64,000 bases of DNA from Mucidula mucida (Eukaryota > Basidiomycota > Agaricomycetes > Agaricales > Physalacriaceae): assembly GCA_015501055.1 (NCBI GenBank), contig JADNYV010000143.1:1-64000 (forward strand), in the 5' to 3' direction. The notes below the pieces were generated by a model, which saw nothing but the letters and a program-made list of their open reading frames with translations, was not told the DNA's origin and searched no databases. Position 1 is the stretch's first letter. Each line of letters begins with the position of its first letter. Made by a program: the position numbers and the translations under genes. Below, in pieces: positions 10,864-21,366 of this stretch.

Positions 10864-11167
10864 ACGTTTGTTGGCATCGTCTCCGGGACTGGGGATGGAA
10901 ATGAATACCAAGATATATAGAAGAAGATTATATGTGTTGTACTGATGGTAGAGAAATGCAATTTGGTTTGAAGGAAAGTCCAACTTTAGAATTTGTTATT
11001 GCTACCTTGCCTGGCAAATCGATATCTCGGGTCGTGAGGAACGAACGAAAGGAGATTATAGTTTATGTAGGATGAGGCGATCAACTAGTGTTAGGGGAAT
11101 TAGGTAGTGGTAATTTACCTCGGCAAATTAGCATGGTAAATCTCAGGTAAATTACAGTCGACCTGAA
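10864..11167. other. Aha1 3' flank and pre-insertion site
   Basis: AT-rich, with several GGTAAAT/TTTACC words, which also occur just right of the retroelement (18237-18260). No gene. Confidence 0.4.
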
Positions 11168-11172
11168 TATGC
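11168..11172. repeat. target site duplication of the chromovirus, left
   Basis: TATGC, repeated at 18232-18236 directly after the other outer LTR. It marks a single integration event spanning 11173-18231. Confidence 0.9.
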
Positions 11173-11703
11173 TGTTAGCGACTGACTATAGCCACGAGAC
11201 TAAACCAGGTACCACAGAGAGACTCAAGGGAAAGAAGTGTTCATGTTCGTAGAACTAGGCTAGGCCAGGTGTATAAACGAGATCGGAACTAAAGTACAAT
11301 GATACTATACTACTGCTTATATACTAGTAAGCCTGTGTTTGGGACTCCTTGTCCATACATGTTTCCGCTAGGGATAACTCCACGCCCTTGACCCAGTGTT
11401 GTATGCTACTAGTCCGTGAAACCATTAAATACGAGTGGTAACTGCATGTAAGTAATAATACTGAAACGACCATGTGTGCTACGAGTGTCGGTGATGTGTA
11501 TACAATAGGAAGTCCATGAGGTATCGGCATGTATGATGTCATCCATGTGTTGGGTGTGTGTCCAACATGAGTACGGCTTTGGTAATGAAAAGAAGTATGA
11601 TCGGTGACGAAATAGATGATGAAACAGTCCGTTGGTTGATAAGACAAGCCCCCCAATAAGATATGATAAGATTGAAAATGTGAAAATATGGCGATTCATA
11701 ACA
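11173..11703 (-). repeat. 3' LTR of chromovirus
   Basis: 531 bp; on the plus strand it runs TGTTAGC...CATAACA. It is preceded (element strand) by the purine-rich tract at 11704-11720. It matches 17701-18231 except for about 12 transitions. Confidence 0.92.
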
Positions 11704-11720
11704 TCACCCCCTCCTTAAGG
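11704..11720 (-). other. polypurine tract
   Basis: Minus strand reads CTTAAGGAGGGGGTGA immediately before the 3' LTR. It is the expected primer site for plus-strand DNA synthesis. Confidence 0.8.
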
Positions 11721-11874
11721 TGCAAGTTCCATTCTGCACCAGAGTTGCTCCATGAGGGCTGCAGAGGGTAGCGTGACGTCAAGGGGTTCGGTATCAGGCA
11801 GTGGCATGGGTCGGAATAGATGTGATGGAAATTGCGACATGGGGACTTCAATGCGAGCAAGCGCGGGTGGCTTC

Positions 11875-12403
11875 TGTTATGAATCGCCATATTTTCACAT
11901 TTTCACATCTTATCATATCTTATCGGGAGCCTTGTCTTATCAACCAACGGACCGTTTCATCATCTGTTTCGTCACCGATCATACCCCTTTTCATTACCGA
12001 AGCCGTACTCATGTTGGACACACGCCCAACACATGGATGACATCATACATGCCGATACTTCATGGACTCCCTATTGTATACACACCGCCGACACTCGTAG
12101 CACACATGGACGTTTCAGTATTATTACTTACATGCAGTCACCACTCGTATTTAATGGTTTCACGGACTAGTAGCATACAACACTGGGTCAAGGGCGTGGA
12201 GCATCCCTAGTGGAAACGCGTATGGACAAGGAGCTTCAAACACAGACTTACTAGTATATAAGCAGTAGTGTAGTATCATTGTACTTTAGTTCCGATCTCG
12301 TTTATACACCTGGCCTAGCCTAGTCTTACGAACATGAACGTTTTCTTCCTTAGTTCTTGCTGTGGTACCTGGTTGAGTCTCGTGGCTTAGTCAGTCGCTA
12401 ACA
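11875..12403 (+). mobile_element. nested solo LTR of the same family, inverted
   Basis: 529 bp running TGTTATG...GCTAACA on the plus strand, the reverse of the two outer LTRs. It is flanked by its own 5-bp duplication GCTTC at 11870-11874 and 12404-12408. It therefore inserted separately between the integrase 3' end and the polypurine tract, and lost its internal part by LTR-LTR recombination. Confidence 0.9.
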
Positions 12404-13770
12404 GCTTCGGCTTGTTCGGATATTGTTGGTGGAAATCGCTAATGGCTTTGTCGGCATTTTTGAGATTGCATGCCGGTTCCCATGTCTGCTTGTGTGTGCC
12501 ATAACCCTTCCAGTGAACCTTGTATTGAAAACCCCTGCGATACTTCCGGGAATTCACCACTTTCTCAACCTCCCATTCCGGTTCGGCTCCTTCCAGCACA
12601 GGTGGTGGACGCATGTCTCGGGGTTGCGTCGGAAATTGCGGCTCGTGGTAAGGCGTCAACAGAGCCTCATTGAACACGGGATGGATGCTTTTCCACGTGT
12701 GAGAAATCTGGAGCTTGTAAGAGCTCGTCCCGACTTTCTTGATCACTTTGAACGGCCCAAAGTGTTTGTCATCAAGCTTCTTCATTGGTCGGTCCGTGCT
12801 GAGATTCGTCCCTTCCAGCCATACTTTGTCGCCTTCCTTGTACTCTACTGCCTCTGTTCGCTTCCTGTCATAAAACCGTTTCATGTCCTCTTTTGCCATC
12901 TTCAATGCTGACCCCACTTCATCCCATGTCTTTCTCATGCCGTCGGCAAACTCCTGCGCAGTCTCATTTCTCGATGTCGTTTTTGGAACGGTGCCTTTGT
13001 AGGGATGTCTGCCCATGTCTGCAAAGAACGGAGTGACTTTGGTCGCCGAGTGAACTTGATCGTTGTAAACGAATTCAACAGAGGGTAGCCATCCGTGCCA
13101 GTCGTTCTGATGGTAGTTGACAAATAACCGTAAGAAATGTTCTATCTCTTGGTTCAGCCGTTCCGTCTGCCCATTTGCCTGTGGATGATACTCCGTTGTA
13201 AAGTTTCCTTGTATGCCCAACAACCGGTACAACTCCTTCATAAAACGTGAGTGGTATTGTGGACCGCAATCATGTATCATCTGTCGTGGCATCTCATGTA
13301 TGGGAAAAATGCAATCATGGTAAATGCGGGCCATGCCTTCCAACGTCAAAGTGATATGTGTTGGTATAATGTGTAATCACTTTGTGAAGTGGTCCACAAA
13401 CGTGCTGATCGTGTTGTATCCTCCTAATTCCGGCAGTTCTCCAATCATGTCCATCCCTACTACCTCCCATGGCTCGCTTGGCACATCAATAGGGTGAAGA
13501 GGTGCAGCCGGCTTCGTGCGATGTGACTTTGTAACCTGGCATTTTTGACACCCTTCCAAGTATTCTCGGATGTCTCAGCTAATTCCAGGCCACCAATAGG
13601 TGCGTGTGATCAGCTCAAGGGTCTTGTACTGTCCCGGATGCCCTGCAAGCTGTGCATCATGATGCATTCCAATAACTTTTCCCCGCAATTCCTTGTCCTT
13701 GGTATATAAATACGATCTTTCCACATAATAAGTCCATTTTCCTTCTCTTCTCATCCTTTTTCTTTGTTTT
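12387..13770 (-). pseudogene. chromovirus integrase with C-terminal chromodomain
   Basis: In element order: an HHCC zinc domain (HH...AGH, then CQKC) near 13530-13690; an integrase core with first catalytic Asp in VGMDMIG (about 13460) and DCG at about 13265, followed by the GQTERLNQEIE stretch containing the catalytic Glu (about 13150); a Pro-rich connection; then a chromodomain (VEKVVNSRKYRRG...YKVHWKGY...TWEP) at about 12430-12590. Chromodomains of such elements guide insertion to histone-marked chromatin. TGA stops at 13575-13577 (for Arg, CGA) and 13377-13379 (for Trp, TGG), plus a frame change near 13710, interrupt the frame. The last residues run into the nested solo LTR. Confidence 0.85.
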
Positions 13771-15381
13771 CTAATGCTTTTTGTACGTATCTGTCTTTGT
13801 TTCCTTTTCTTTGTTTGATTTTGTTAAGTAATTGTCCTCCGGTGTAGCTACTGTATGTAAAGAAAATTGAATTTGTGATATAAAAAACTCCGGTTTTAGC
13901 AAAACAATGTTTTTGTTATCTTTTTCCCCCTTCTCAAGGCCTGTCATCCTTGACAAGGCATCAGCTTTTCCCATCGTCCTGCCTGGCTTATGAATCATCT
14001 GTATGTCATATTCCGCCAACTCCGTAACCCATTGCGCCTGCCTCCGGTTCAACTTCTGTGGCTTCCGGAAGTACTGAAGGTTTTGATGATCGGTGAAAAC
14101 CTCCACTGTCTCCTTAGCGCCTAGGAGGTATTGCCGCCAGTTGTCGATCAAGTCCATGATAGCCATCATCTCTTTGTCGTAGATCTCATAATTGCGCTCC
14201 ACTTCGTTCAGCGCGCGAGACCAAAAGGCTACTGGTCTCCATTTTCCGTCAACAAACTGGGAAAGAACCACCCCGTTTGTATAGTTCAAGGAGTCTGCCT
14301 CGACTCAAAACTTGCCATTGTTGCGTGGTACGATCAGAACAGGTTCTTCCGTCATCCTCCGTTTCAACTCCTCAAACGCCTCATGCTGCTCCATGCCCCA
14401 AACCCACTCACCCTTCCTGGTTAGCGATGTCAATGGCTTCGCTACTCCCGCAAAACCCCGGATAAAACGTCGGTAGAAGTTGCAGAAGCCTAGGAATGAC
14501 TGTACTTCCTTCTTCTTCGTCGGCTCCTTCCATTCCTTCACTACGGCCACTTTTGCCGGATTCATCTTCACTTCTCCTCCTCCACCAATAACTCCTAAGT
14601 AGTCTACAGTATGTGCCTCAAAACTACATTTCTCGGGTTTTAAATACAACTTATTTACTCGTAATATTTCTAATACTTGTCGTACAATATGCCTATGTTC
14701 TTCCAACGTGTTCGTAAAGATAAGTATGTCATCCAGGTAAACTATTATGTGTCTGCCGTCAATCAACTCCTTCAAGATGTGATTCATGAACAATTGGAAC
14801 ATTGCCGGTGAGTTTGTGAGTCCGAAGAACATTACCAATGGCTCGAATAGCCCCCGGTTTGTTCTAAACACCGCTTTCCACTCATCACCGTCTTTGATCC
14901 GAATGTTATTGTAACCCCATTGGACGTCCATCTTTGTAAACCACTTTGCTCCCTTCAACTTGTTAATAAGCTCCTGGATCAACGGCAAGGGGTATCGGTT
15001 CTTGATTGTCATGTCGTTCAACTTCCGATAATCCTGCACTGGCCGAAGGCTTCCGTCCTTCTTCTTGACAAGAAAGAATGGTGATGCCATGGGTGAGATT
15101 GATGGCCGTATGCGTCCCGTGCGTATGTTTTCCTCCAAGAACTCGTCTAACGCCTTCTGCTTGGATGGGCTAAGGGGATAAACCTTGCAGTCGACCGGTT
15201 TGGAACCAGGCGTAAGTTCTATCGCGTGATCCCAGGGTCTTCGCTCCGGTAACTTGTCAAAGTCCGCCTTGCTGAATACATCGGAGAATTTCTCAATGTA
15301 AGGTGCAGCAGCGGATGAAGGCTGTTGTGATCTCAGCTTTTCACCGCTTTTGCAATAATTGTCCCAGTCCATCCAGAACAA
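13771..15381 (-). pseudogene. chromovirus reverse transcriptase and RNase H
   Basis: RT spans about 14700-15200 with SPFFLVKKKDGSLRPVQDYR, the FTKMD palm motif and the catalytic YLDD at about 14735. A connection with FLGFCNFYRRFI follows, then Ty3-type RNase H (AFWSRALNEVERNYEIYDKE, FTDHQNL, ADALSR) at about 13940-14280. An in-frame TGA at 14305-14307 separates RT from RNase H, where related elements have Arg (CGA), so it is a C-to-T change. Confidence 0.88.
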
Positions 15382-15471
15382 ACGCTCTCCCTCTTACAAC
15401 TTCTCTTCTACATCTTCTCCTTCATCTTCTGACGAGTCATACTCGGGTAAGTAGCCGCAACGGTCTGGACA

Positions 15472-16140
15472 TCAATCAAAAGTCAATGTGGATTCTGTCC
15501 AGTTGATCGTGGGGTTGTGATATTGTAGCCAATCTAGCCCCAAAAAGATACTTGTTTTGCCGAGATTGGTGACGGCCAACTCAATCTTTTCGGCGTGATC
15601 TCTGATCTTCATCTGGACCTCCACAAAACCTTCAATTGCTCCTCCCTCGTTTAGGGTTCCATCCTCATTGTAGACAGGAAGCTTGACCAGTAACTCCTTG
15701 ATTGGGAGTCCGTTCCTTTCGACAAATTCTTTATTGACACAAGAACCTGTTGCTCCACTGTCAAGAAGGGCACTTGTTTCCCATTCAGAGCCTGTGTGTA
15801 CGCTCTCTATGGTTACTCGGAGTTTCATGTCCTGCCCCTTTGTTCCCCGGATGTACTTCCTCGACTTTTTCAACTCTGTCACAACTTCCACCGCAGCTTC
15901 CTTTGTCAACGCTCTGATCGCCATCACCTTCTCTTCTGTTGCTTCTCTCTCTCTCCGCTCCGGCATCCATGCTCTCAAAATTCCCACTGCTCTCAACACT
16001 TCATCCTCTCTTAGCCGTTGTGCGATCCACTCGGGCATATTTGGCTCAAATCTTTCTTTTGCAGGTTTTGTTGGTGAAGTCGTCGATGATATTTTAGGCG
16101 TATCAGTACCCGTACTGTAAATAAATTCTGCATCTGACAA
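15472..16140 (-). pseudogene. chromovirus aspartic protease region
   Basis: Reads ALLDSGATGSCVN (retropepsin catalytic DSG) at about 15730-15770, followed by the second conserved half with IFLGLDWLQYHNP near 15520. It lies between the gag zinc knuckle and RT, and is out of frame with both, either by programmed frameshift or by decay. Confidence 0.82.
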
Positions 16141-16230
16141 CCCTTCCCTTGATGGCTGCTCCGGCAGGACTGCGTCTACTGCGGGAGCTTCGCAAAACCC
16201 AACTCTTCAGCCAGCTTCCTCTTCTCTTCG

Positions 16231-17104
16231 TCATTCATTTTGGTCCATAGCCCCGAATTGTCTGGGGTCTACCCTTCTTAGGACAGAACCTGCTGACATG
16301 GCCGTGTTCACCACAGCTGAAGCAGAGTCCTCTTTGACGTGCATTATCAATGTCCATTGGCCTGCCGGCTCCTCCATAGGTAACACCGGTGGCATCTTGT
16401 CATGTGATCGGTGTCGGGGGTGGATTTGTAGGATTGGCTCTTGATGTAGCCACCTGTGGAGCTTGAGGCCGGGACTGCATGCCGGACCTCTTGCTCGCCA
16501 TCCGCCTCCTCCACAACTGATCAATCTGAATAATCTGTGCCTTTCAATCCTTGTACTTCACCGGCAACCCGTCTCGGCTGCCATAGATCTGGTTGATGAT
16601 CTTCTCGTTGACATTGGTCTCAAGAAGTTGTACAACATATGTGTCATCCTTCGAGTATTCCGCCTGGGTGAGCAGGACCTCGAACTTCTGGAAGAAATCT
16701 TGAGCGGTGTCTTGCCCCTGGCGCAACCGCTCGATCTGGTCTTGCGCGTCTTGCGCGAGGTTGGAATCCACAAATTGCTCTTTCAAATGCTCCTTGAACT
16801 CCATCCAGGAGACTGTCCATTTCTCTTCTTCCTTGTTGAAATTCTGATCCAAGTAGTTCTGGACCCATGCATCGACGTGATCTCCTCGGATGTAGGAGAG
16901 AACAACATTGATCCTTTCAGAGTCAGATGTGAGGTTGTTCTTCTTGTCACAGATGTATGTAAACATGGATCGCCACCAGCTCTTGTACTTGGCCTTGTCC
17001 CCGTCATAGTCATAAGGTTTGTTAACAAGAGATCGGCCTTTTGTTTCGACATCGGCATGATGAGCGGGTGCGTGATGAGCGGTTTCGGATGCTTCGTTGG
17101 ACAT
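16231..17104 (-). pseudogene. chromovirus gag with CCHC zinc knuckle
   Basis: The 17104 ATG opens a Retrotrans_gag-type capsid (motifs YKSWWRSMFTYI, QDAQDQIERLRQGQ, DFFQKFEVLL). The frame continues through TGA codons at 16544-16546 and 16400-16402 (both likely TGG originally) to a CFSCGEHGHVSRFC knuckle (C-x2-C-x4-H-x4-C) near 16285-16325. Gag packages element RNA. Confidence 0.85.
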
Positions 17105-17685
17105 GGTGAGTCGGGGTGATGTGATCAGAGAGTGAAAGGGTGAAAATGGAGATATGGGTGATGCGGATTTGGATGAAACGGGTGAGGGATAGAGGTTTGG
17201 ATGAATAAGGAGGAGTTGCCTAGATCTGAAATAGAATCCAGGACTTGGTAGGATGGGGAATGATGGTGTGTATTGTAAGGTAAGTAAAGTAGGTAGGTAT
17301 CGTAACTGTCTACGCTATTTTACCGACTACTGACTACGTATCTACGGAGCCCAAGAGCTCGTCACAAGTTCGCAATTGCCCAGCAGATGTCCCTCTGGTG
17401 TAAGGTAAGCCGAAGTTTTCCTGGGAACGGGGGTTGACCCGTAAACAGCGCCCACTGAAGTGCAACTGCCAAAAGTTCGTTCTTGTGAGAGCGGCTACTT
17501 CCAGCACCCGAGGCAGTTATCTCTAACTGTTAGCCGGCGCTACTGGAACCAATACACATGTATGCGGACGTGCGCTGGGATTAAGATTCCGTCAATCTGT
17601 AAACAGGAAAGGGGATGGGGGATGTGCGATGATCAAACAGCGAAGTGCTGATCAACGATCAGGGATGTGTGGTAGGTGGTAGAAA

Positions 17686-17700
17686 GTAGTTCCGATCTTC
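17686..17700 (-). other. primer binding site, self-priming type
   Basis: Element strand after the 5' LTR reads GAAGATCGGAACTAC. AGATCGGAACTA is the exact reverse complement of TAGTTCCGATCT inside the LTR, about 33 bases downstream of the start of a TATATAAG box, where transcription should begin. This is the arrangement used by Tf1-like self-primed elements rather than a tRNA-primed site. Confidence 0.75.
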
Positions 17701-18231
17701 TGTTAGCAACTGACTATAGCCACAAGACTAAACCAGGTACCACAGAGAGACTCAAGGGAAAGAAGTGTTCGCGTTTGTAGAACTAGGCTAGGCCAGGTGT
17801 ATAAACGAGATCGGAACTAAAGTACAATGATACTATACTACTGCTTATATACTAGTAAGCCTGTGTTTGGGACTCCTTGTCCATATGTGTTTCCGCTAGG
17901 GATAACTCCACGCCCTTAACCCAGTGTTGTATGCTACTAGTCCGTGAAACCATTAAATACGAGTGGTAACTGCATGTAAGTAATAATACTGAAACGACCA
18001 TGTGTGCTACGAGTGTCGGTGATGTGTATACAATAGGAAGTCCATGAGGTATCGGCATGTATGATGTCATCCATGTGTTGGGTGTGTGTCCAACATGAGT
18101 ACGGCTTTGGTAATGAAAAGGAGTATGATTGGTGACGAAACAGATGATGAAACAGTCCGTTGGTTGATAAGATAAGCCCCCCAATAAGATATGATAAGAT
18201 TGAAAATGTGAAAATATGGCGATTCATAACA
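17701..18231 (-). repeat. 5' LTR of chromovirus
   Basis: 531 bp. On the element strand it contains TATATAAG (near 17843-17850) and then the putative transcript start AGTTCCGATCT. It is followed by the primer binding site at 17686-17700 and, on the other side, by the TATGC duplication at 18232-18236. Confidence 0.92.
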
Positions 18232-18236
18232 TATGC
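18232..18236. repeat. target site duplication of the chromovirus, right
   Basis: TATGC, identical to 11168-11172. Confidence 0.9.
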
Positions 18237-18717
18237 CATGTAAATCAGAGTAAATCAGCCTCAGAGGCTGGGCACCGATATCAGTCCATTTCTTATGCAA
18301 AATGGAACGCGACTGGGCCCGAAATTGTGTGGCACACAATTTACTGTTACTGGGAACCATTTTGTATGTCCACCACAACCAAAGAAGTCCTCTCAAGGGA
18401 CATTTCTTGCATGTGATCACTTACTTAAGTGGTGGCCATCACACGACGGCATCATCATTGAAAGACGCCACAAAGCTCACGGACTTTGATAGCACAGTAT
18501 GAACATTGGTGATTGTGGCAAGTAACTGTTGGGCTCTTGTCCCCGGCAAGTCGAAGATTTGCCGCCTTGGAGCCTAATTTACATGTAATTGATGGTCATT
18601 TTGGGTGTTAATTAGCAGTAAATCTTTGGTGCAGGTGCTACCCTGGCTGCTCGTGTAGTGACGTAGGAGGTTTTGATTGTCCTTTGGATCCGTAGTGCTT
18701 GTATAAACAAAGGCATT
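18237..18717. other. no supported gene
   Basis: Continuation of the pre-insertion site, with GTAAATC and TTTACATG words near both ends. No coding region recognised. Confidence 0.35.
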
Positions 18718-18840
18718 CGTCAAACAAGCAAAAGATCCAGCCCAGAGGTCACATTCTCATCCTTGTGTGCCACACACAATCTTCGACAGAAGAGTTTGTC
18801 CGACGTAGTGTCCAGTGTTAGTCCAGAATGAGCAATGAGC
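18718..18840 (+). repeat. inverted repeat, left arm
   Basis: About 120 bp containing GGTCACATTCTC and AGAGTTTGTCCGACGTAGTG, matching the reverse complement of about 21018-21140 with roughly one difference per ten bases. The left arm lies in a minus-strand frame and the right arm in a plus-strand frame; both read a short Cys-bearing segment (TTSDxLFCRRxCVA), so the repeat may be a duplicated coding end. Confidence 0.6.
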
Positions 18841-19374
18841 ATCCAAGCTAAGTCAGGTACTTGTAAGTCTAGAGAGAAAAAGGGAAGAGGAGAGTGAAGA
18901 AGATAGGAGCACAAGATGCTATGTATCTTGAGGGGTTTGGGGGTAGAGGTCACCACTTGCTGGGAAAGGGGGGAAAAGGTGAAAGCGTGGATGCAGTCAG
19001 CGAGATGGAAAGGGGAACCAGACGGTCACGTGCCGGACAACCAGACTGCATCGACCACGCAATCAAGAAAGCAAGCAAGCGGGGAACTCTGGTGAAGGCC
19101 GGATGGACACCACACAAGTCTACCCAACCACCCAGGAGTGTCAGCTCCACCGGTGGATGAGTGTGGCATCCAACCCCCCAAACCCAAGATGGCACGCCAA
19201 TCAGACTGGGCAAGGGCAAAAAGGAAAAAGAAAAAGGAGGAACAAAGTTATATATGGTTCAAGTAAGGGTAGAAGACTATGCATTGGGAGAATCTTTAGG
19301 TAACTTATTAGCTATATGAAAGGTTTCTATCTTATTGTTGATCTCTTCAATATGTTCAGGGCTGTAGGTACGTG
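18841..19374. other. no supported gene
   Basis: GA-rich plus strand, short overlapping ORFs only. Confidence 0.35.
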
Positions 19375-19633
19375 TACTGTACTAACGCGACCGGATCTTC
19401 ACGGCATGTTACGCGTTATGATTGTGAACTAAATTACCAGTAGTTCATCCAGGGTCCATAGACCATATTGGGAGCCGCGGGAGGCGGCGGCGCGAGCTGC
19501 CGCGGCAAAAATTTCCGCATTTGGGCTGATCCCGACAAAATTTACCGTTGTTACGCGTTATGGAAGCCGAATTAGTTCACTTCACGGGGCCCTGTGACGC
19601 GTTATGTGAATTAACGGTCGTGTTAGTACAGTA
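19375..19633. mobile_element. MITE with TA flanks (Tc1/mariner-like), copy 1
   Basis: 259 bp including flanking TA on both sides. Ends read CTGTACTAACGCGACCG and CGGTCGTGTTAGTACAG, near-perfect terminal inverted repeats. The interior repeats the word ACGCGTTATG three times. No coding capacity. It abuts and ends the tyrosine-recombinase reading frame. A related copy lies at 47248-47491. Confidence 0.75.
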
Positions 19634-20340
19634 ATCATAGACGGAATAAATGAGAAAGCAAGGGAATTCCAGTGACCCTCTTTGGCAACCGCCTCCGGGG
19701 GTACGCCTCTGAGAAGTAATTCTGTGGTGCCGCCTGGTCGGAAACTGTGACCGTGGATGAAGTCAAGGTTATGCCACTTCCATATCTCACAACAGCGACC
19801 TAGAAACCACTCCTTGGTCATGGGAAGCCTTGATCCATCTGCAGAGATAAAGGCAAAGAGAGGAGCGTCTGATGGGACGTTTGCGTTCAGATCCAGGTGA
19901 CGGCAAAGAGCATCCACCGGGCAAAGTACAGGGCGAGAGGTGAAGGAGAGATCAGCTCCCCGTTGTCGCTCCGTCTTTGTGAATGGGATGTGGAAATGCA
20001 CCGACTCTGATCCACCGTGTTGTGAGCGATACTTGATTGGAGTAGAGCGGGATGCGTGAAGGCGGGTGCTGAACACATTGCTCGAGGGAATGATGAGCTC
20101 GCCAAAACGGCAACAGCCCCAGAAGGCGCAGAGTGCAACTGCTAGAACTGCCGCGTCAAAGGTATTTGTTGGGGAGAGACTGTCACAAAGGGCGATTAGA
20201 TGATCAATAGTAACTGGGTGGCGTTTAGGGCGAGGGGTGTGAGCAATTTCTTTGGTTGCCAATGTTTTAATAAGTGAGAGAAATTTGTCTCCGCCGTGCC
20301 ACTCCGCCTTGTTGAGTGAGTGCCAGGCTCAACCGTCCGG
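19582..20340 (-). pseudogene. tyrosine recombinase remnant
   Basis: The minus frame opens upstream of the ATG at 20262 (to about 20340, WHSLNKAEWHGGDKF) and shows the catalytic layout of tyrosine recombinases: box I Arg in CCRFGELI, box II H-x-x-R in GHSFRPGG, and the later His in GHW. The nucleophilic Tyr expected a few residues after GHW is not visible. The frame runs into the MITE at 19633, which supplies the last residues and the stop. The N-terminal core-binding domain is largely missing. Such genes are abundant in Agaricomycetes as parts of Crypton- or DIRS-like elements; no other element part is seen here. Confidence 0.75.
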
Positions 20341-21017
20341 ACCCGGTCTCTATGAAATCCGCCATCGCACTGGTGCTTTGCTTTTACGCGCGACCTCGGC
20401 GATTTACCTATAACTGGCACTATAGTCGACGCATTTGCTTGTGCTAGATAACGTCAGAGAGTAACGGACACTATGCATTTCTACGGTCTATCTAGGGTCC
20501 GTACAATTTCGTTGCACTTAATGTGAAGAAGGGGCTCTTAGGGCGGAAGCGGCAATGCAAGACCAGGATGAGGCGCGCGCGCGGTCCGAAGACGTCCGAA
20601 CTCAAGCAGCATGAAACACAAAAGGCGCTAGGTGAAGTCGCGGGATGCGATGAGGCTGGTTGTACCAAGGTGTATGAAAATATTGGAGAGGTCACATGCG
20701 GAGGAGGTATGACGGAAGTATTGAACGAAAGCTGTAGAAAGGCGTGGCGTAGGATACTTCGGGTGACACGCTTTGCACTAGAACAAAGGTGGTAAATGCC
20801 GACACACAGATCCTTCCGCTGGAAATTTCCGACTGCAGACGTTCCCCATATTCTCCAGTGCGGATCACTTCTAGAAGAAGATTTGAAGTCGAGCATTTCC
20901 AAACGCAGAATAAACTTACTCTTCGGAGATATGGTTAATTCAGCGCAGCTGTCATCACTACTAGTGGCGCAACGATCCGTCGACAATCGAACAGTGCTTG
21001 AACCCGAAATACCTATC
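20341..21017. other. unresolved, possible decayed gene
   Basis: Long overlapping ORFs on both strands (20523-20795 plus, 20492-20986 minus) without recognisable domains. I see no basis to prefer one. Confidence 0.3.
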
Positions 21018-21140
21018 GTTTGCTCATTCTAGACTAGCACCTGTGGGCACTACGTCGGACGAACTCTTCTGCCGAAGATTTTGTGTGGCACAAGGACGAG
21101 AATGTGACCTCCAGGCTTGATCCTTTCACGTTTGAGTACT
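21018..21140 (-). repeat. inverted repeat, right arm
   Basis: Reverse complement of 18718-18840. Together the arms enclose the MITE and the recombinase remnant. Confidence 0.6.
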
Positions 21141-21283
21141 CGTATGTCCGCCGGGGTCGGATACTAAACTGCGAAGCCGTTAGACTTCGTCGCGTCCAGT
21201 AACACGAGACAATTCTAATTCTCTCTAGGGCATTTTAGACTACGCCTTCATTCGATTTACGCGTGTTCGGGGTCCTCACGGTG

Positions 21284-21294
21284 CTCTGGTATAA
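21284..21294 (+). promoter_or_regulatory. TATA box of secreted-protein copy B
   Basis: GGTATAAAGG about 78 bases before the ATG at 21367. Copy A has TATAAAAG about 90 bases before its ATG. Confidence 0.5.
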
Positions 21295-21366
21295 AGGCTG
21301 ACTGCCTTGGGAGCGTTTACTGCATTCTGCTTCTTCGTCCCAGCATCTCTTGACCTCTTTGACACA

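Larger units (their letters stand above)
11173..18231 (-). mobile_element. Ty3/gypsy chromodomain retrotransposon (chromovirus), complete but mutated
   Basis: A 7,059-bp element transcribed on the minus strand: 5' LTR 17701-18231, PBS, gag, protease, RT, RNase H, integrase with chromodomain, polypurine tract, 3' LTR 11173-11703. The LTRs are both 531 bp and start TG and end CA on the element strand; about 12 differences, all transitions in my reading. The 5-bp TATGC duplication flanks it. A 529-bp inverted solo LTR of the same family sits inside at 11875-12403. The pol frame carries several TGA stops and frame changes, so it is not autonomous. The gag-RT-IN order and the C-terminal chromodomain place it with chromoviruses; the primer site suggests Tf1/sushi-style self-priming. 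Confidence 0.92.

Noticed and set aside
11173..12403. LTRs in opposite orientation read as an inversion of the retroelement
   Set aside because: The inner LTR has its own GCTTC duplication and the outer pair shares TATGC, so a nested solo LTR explains the layout fully.
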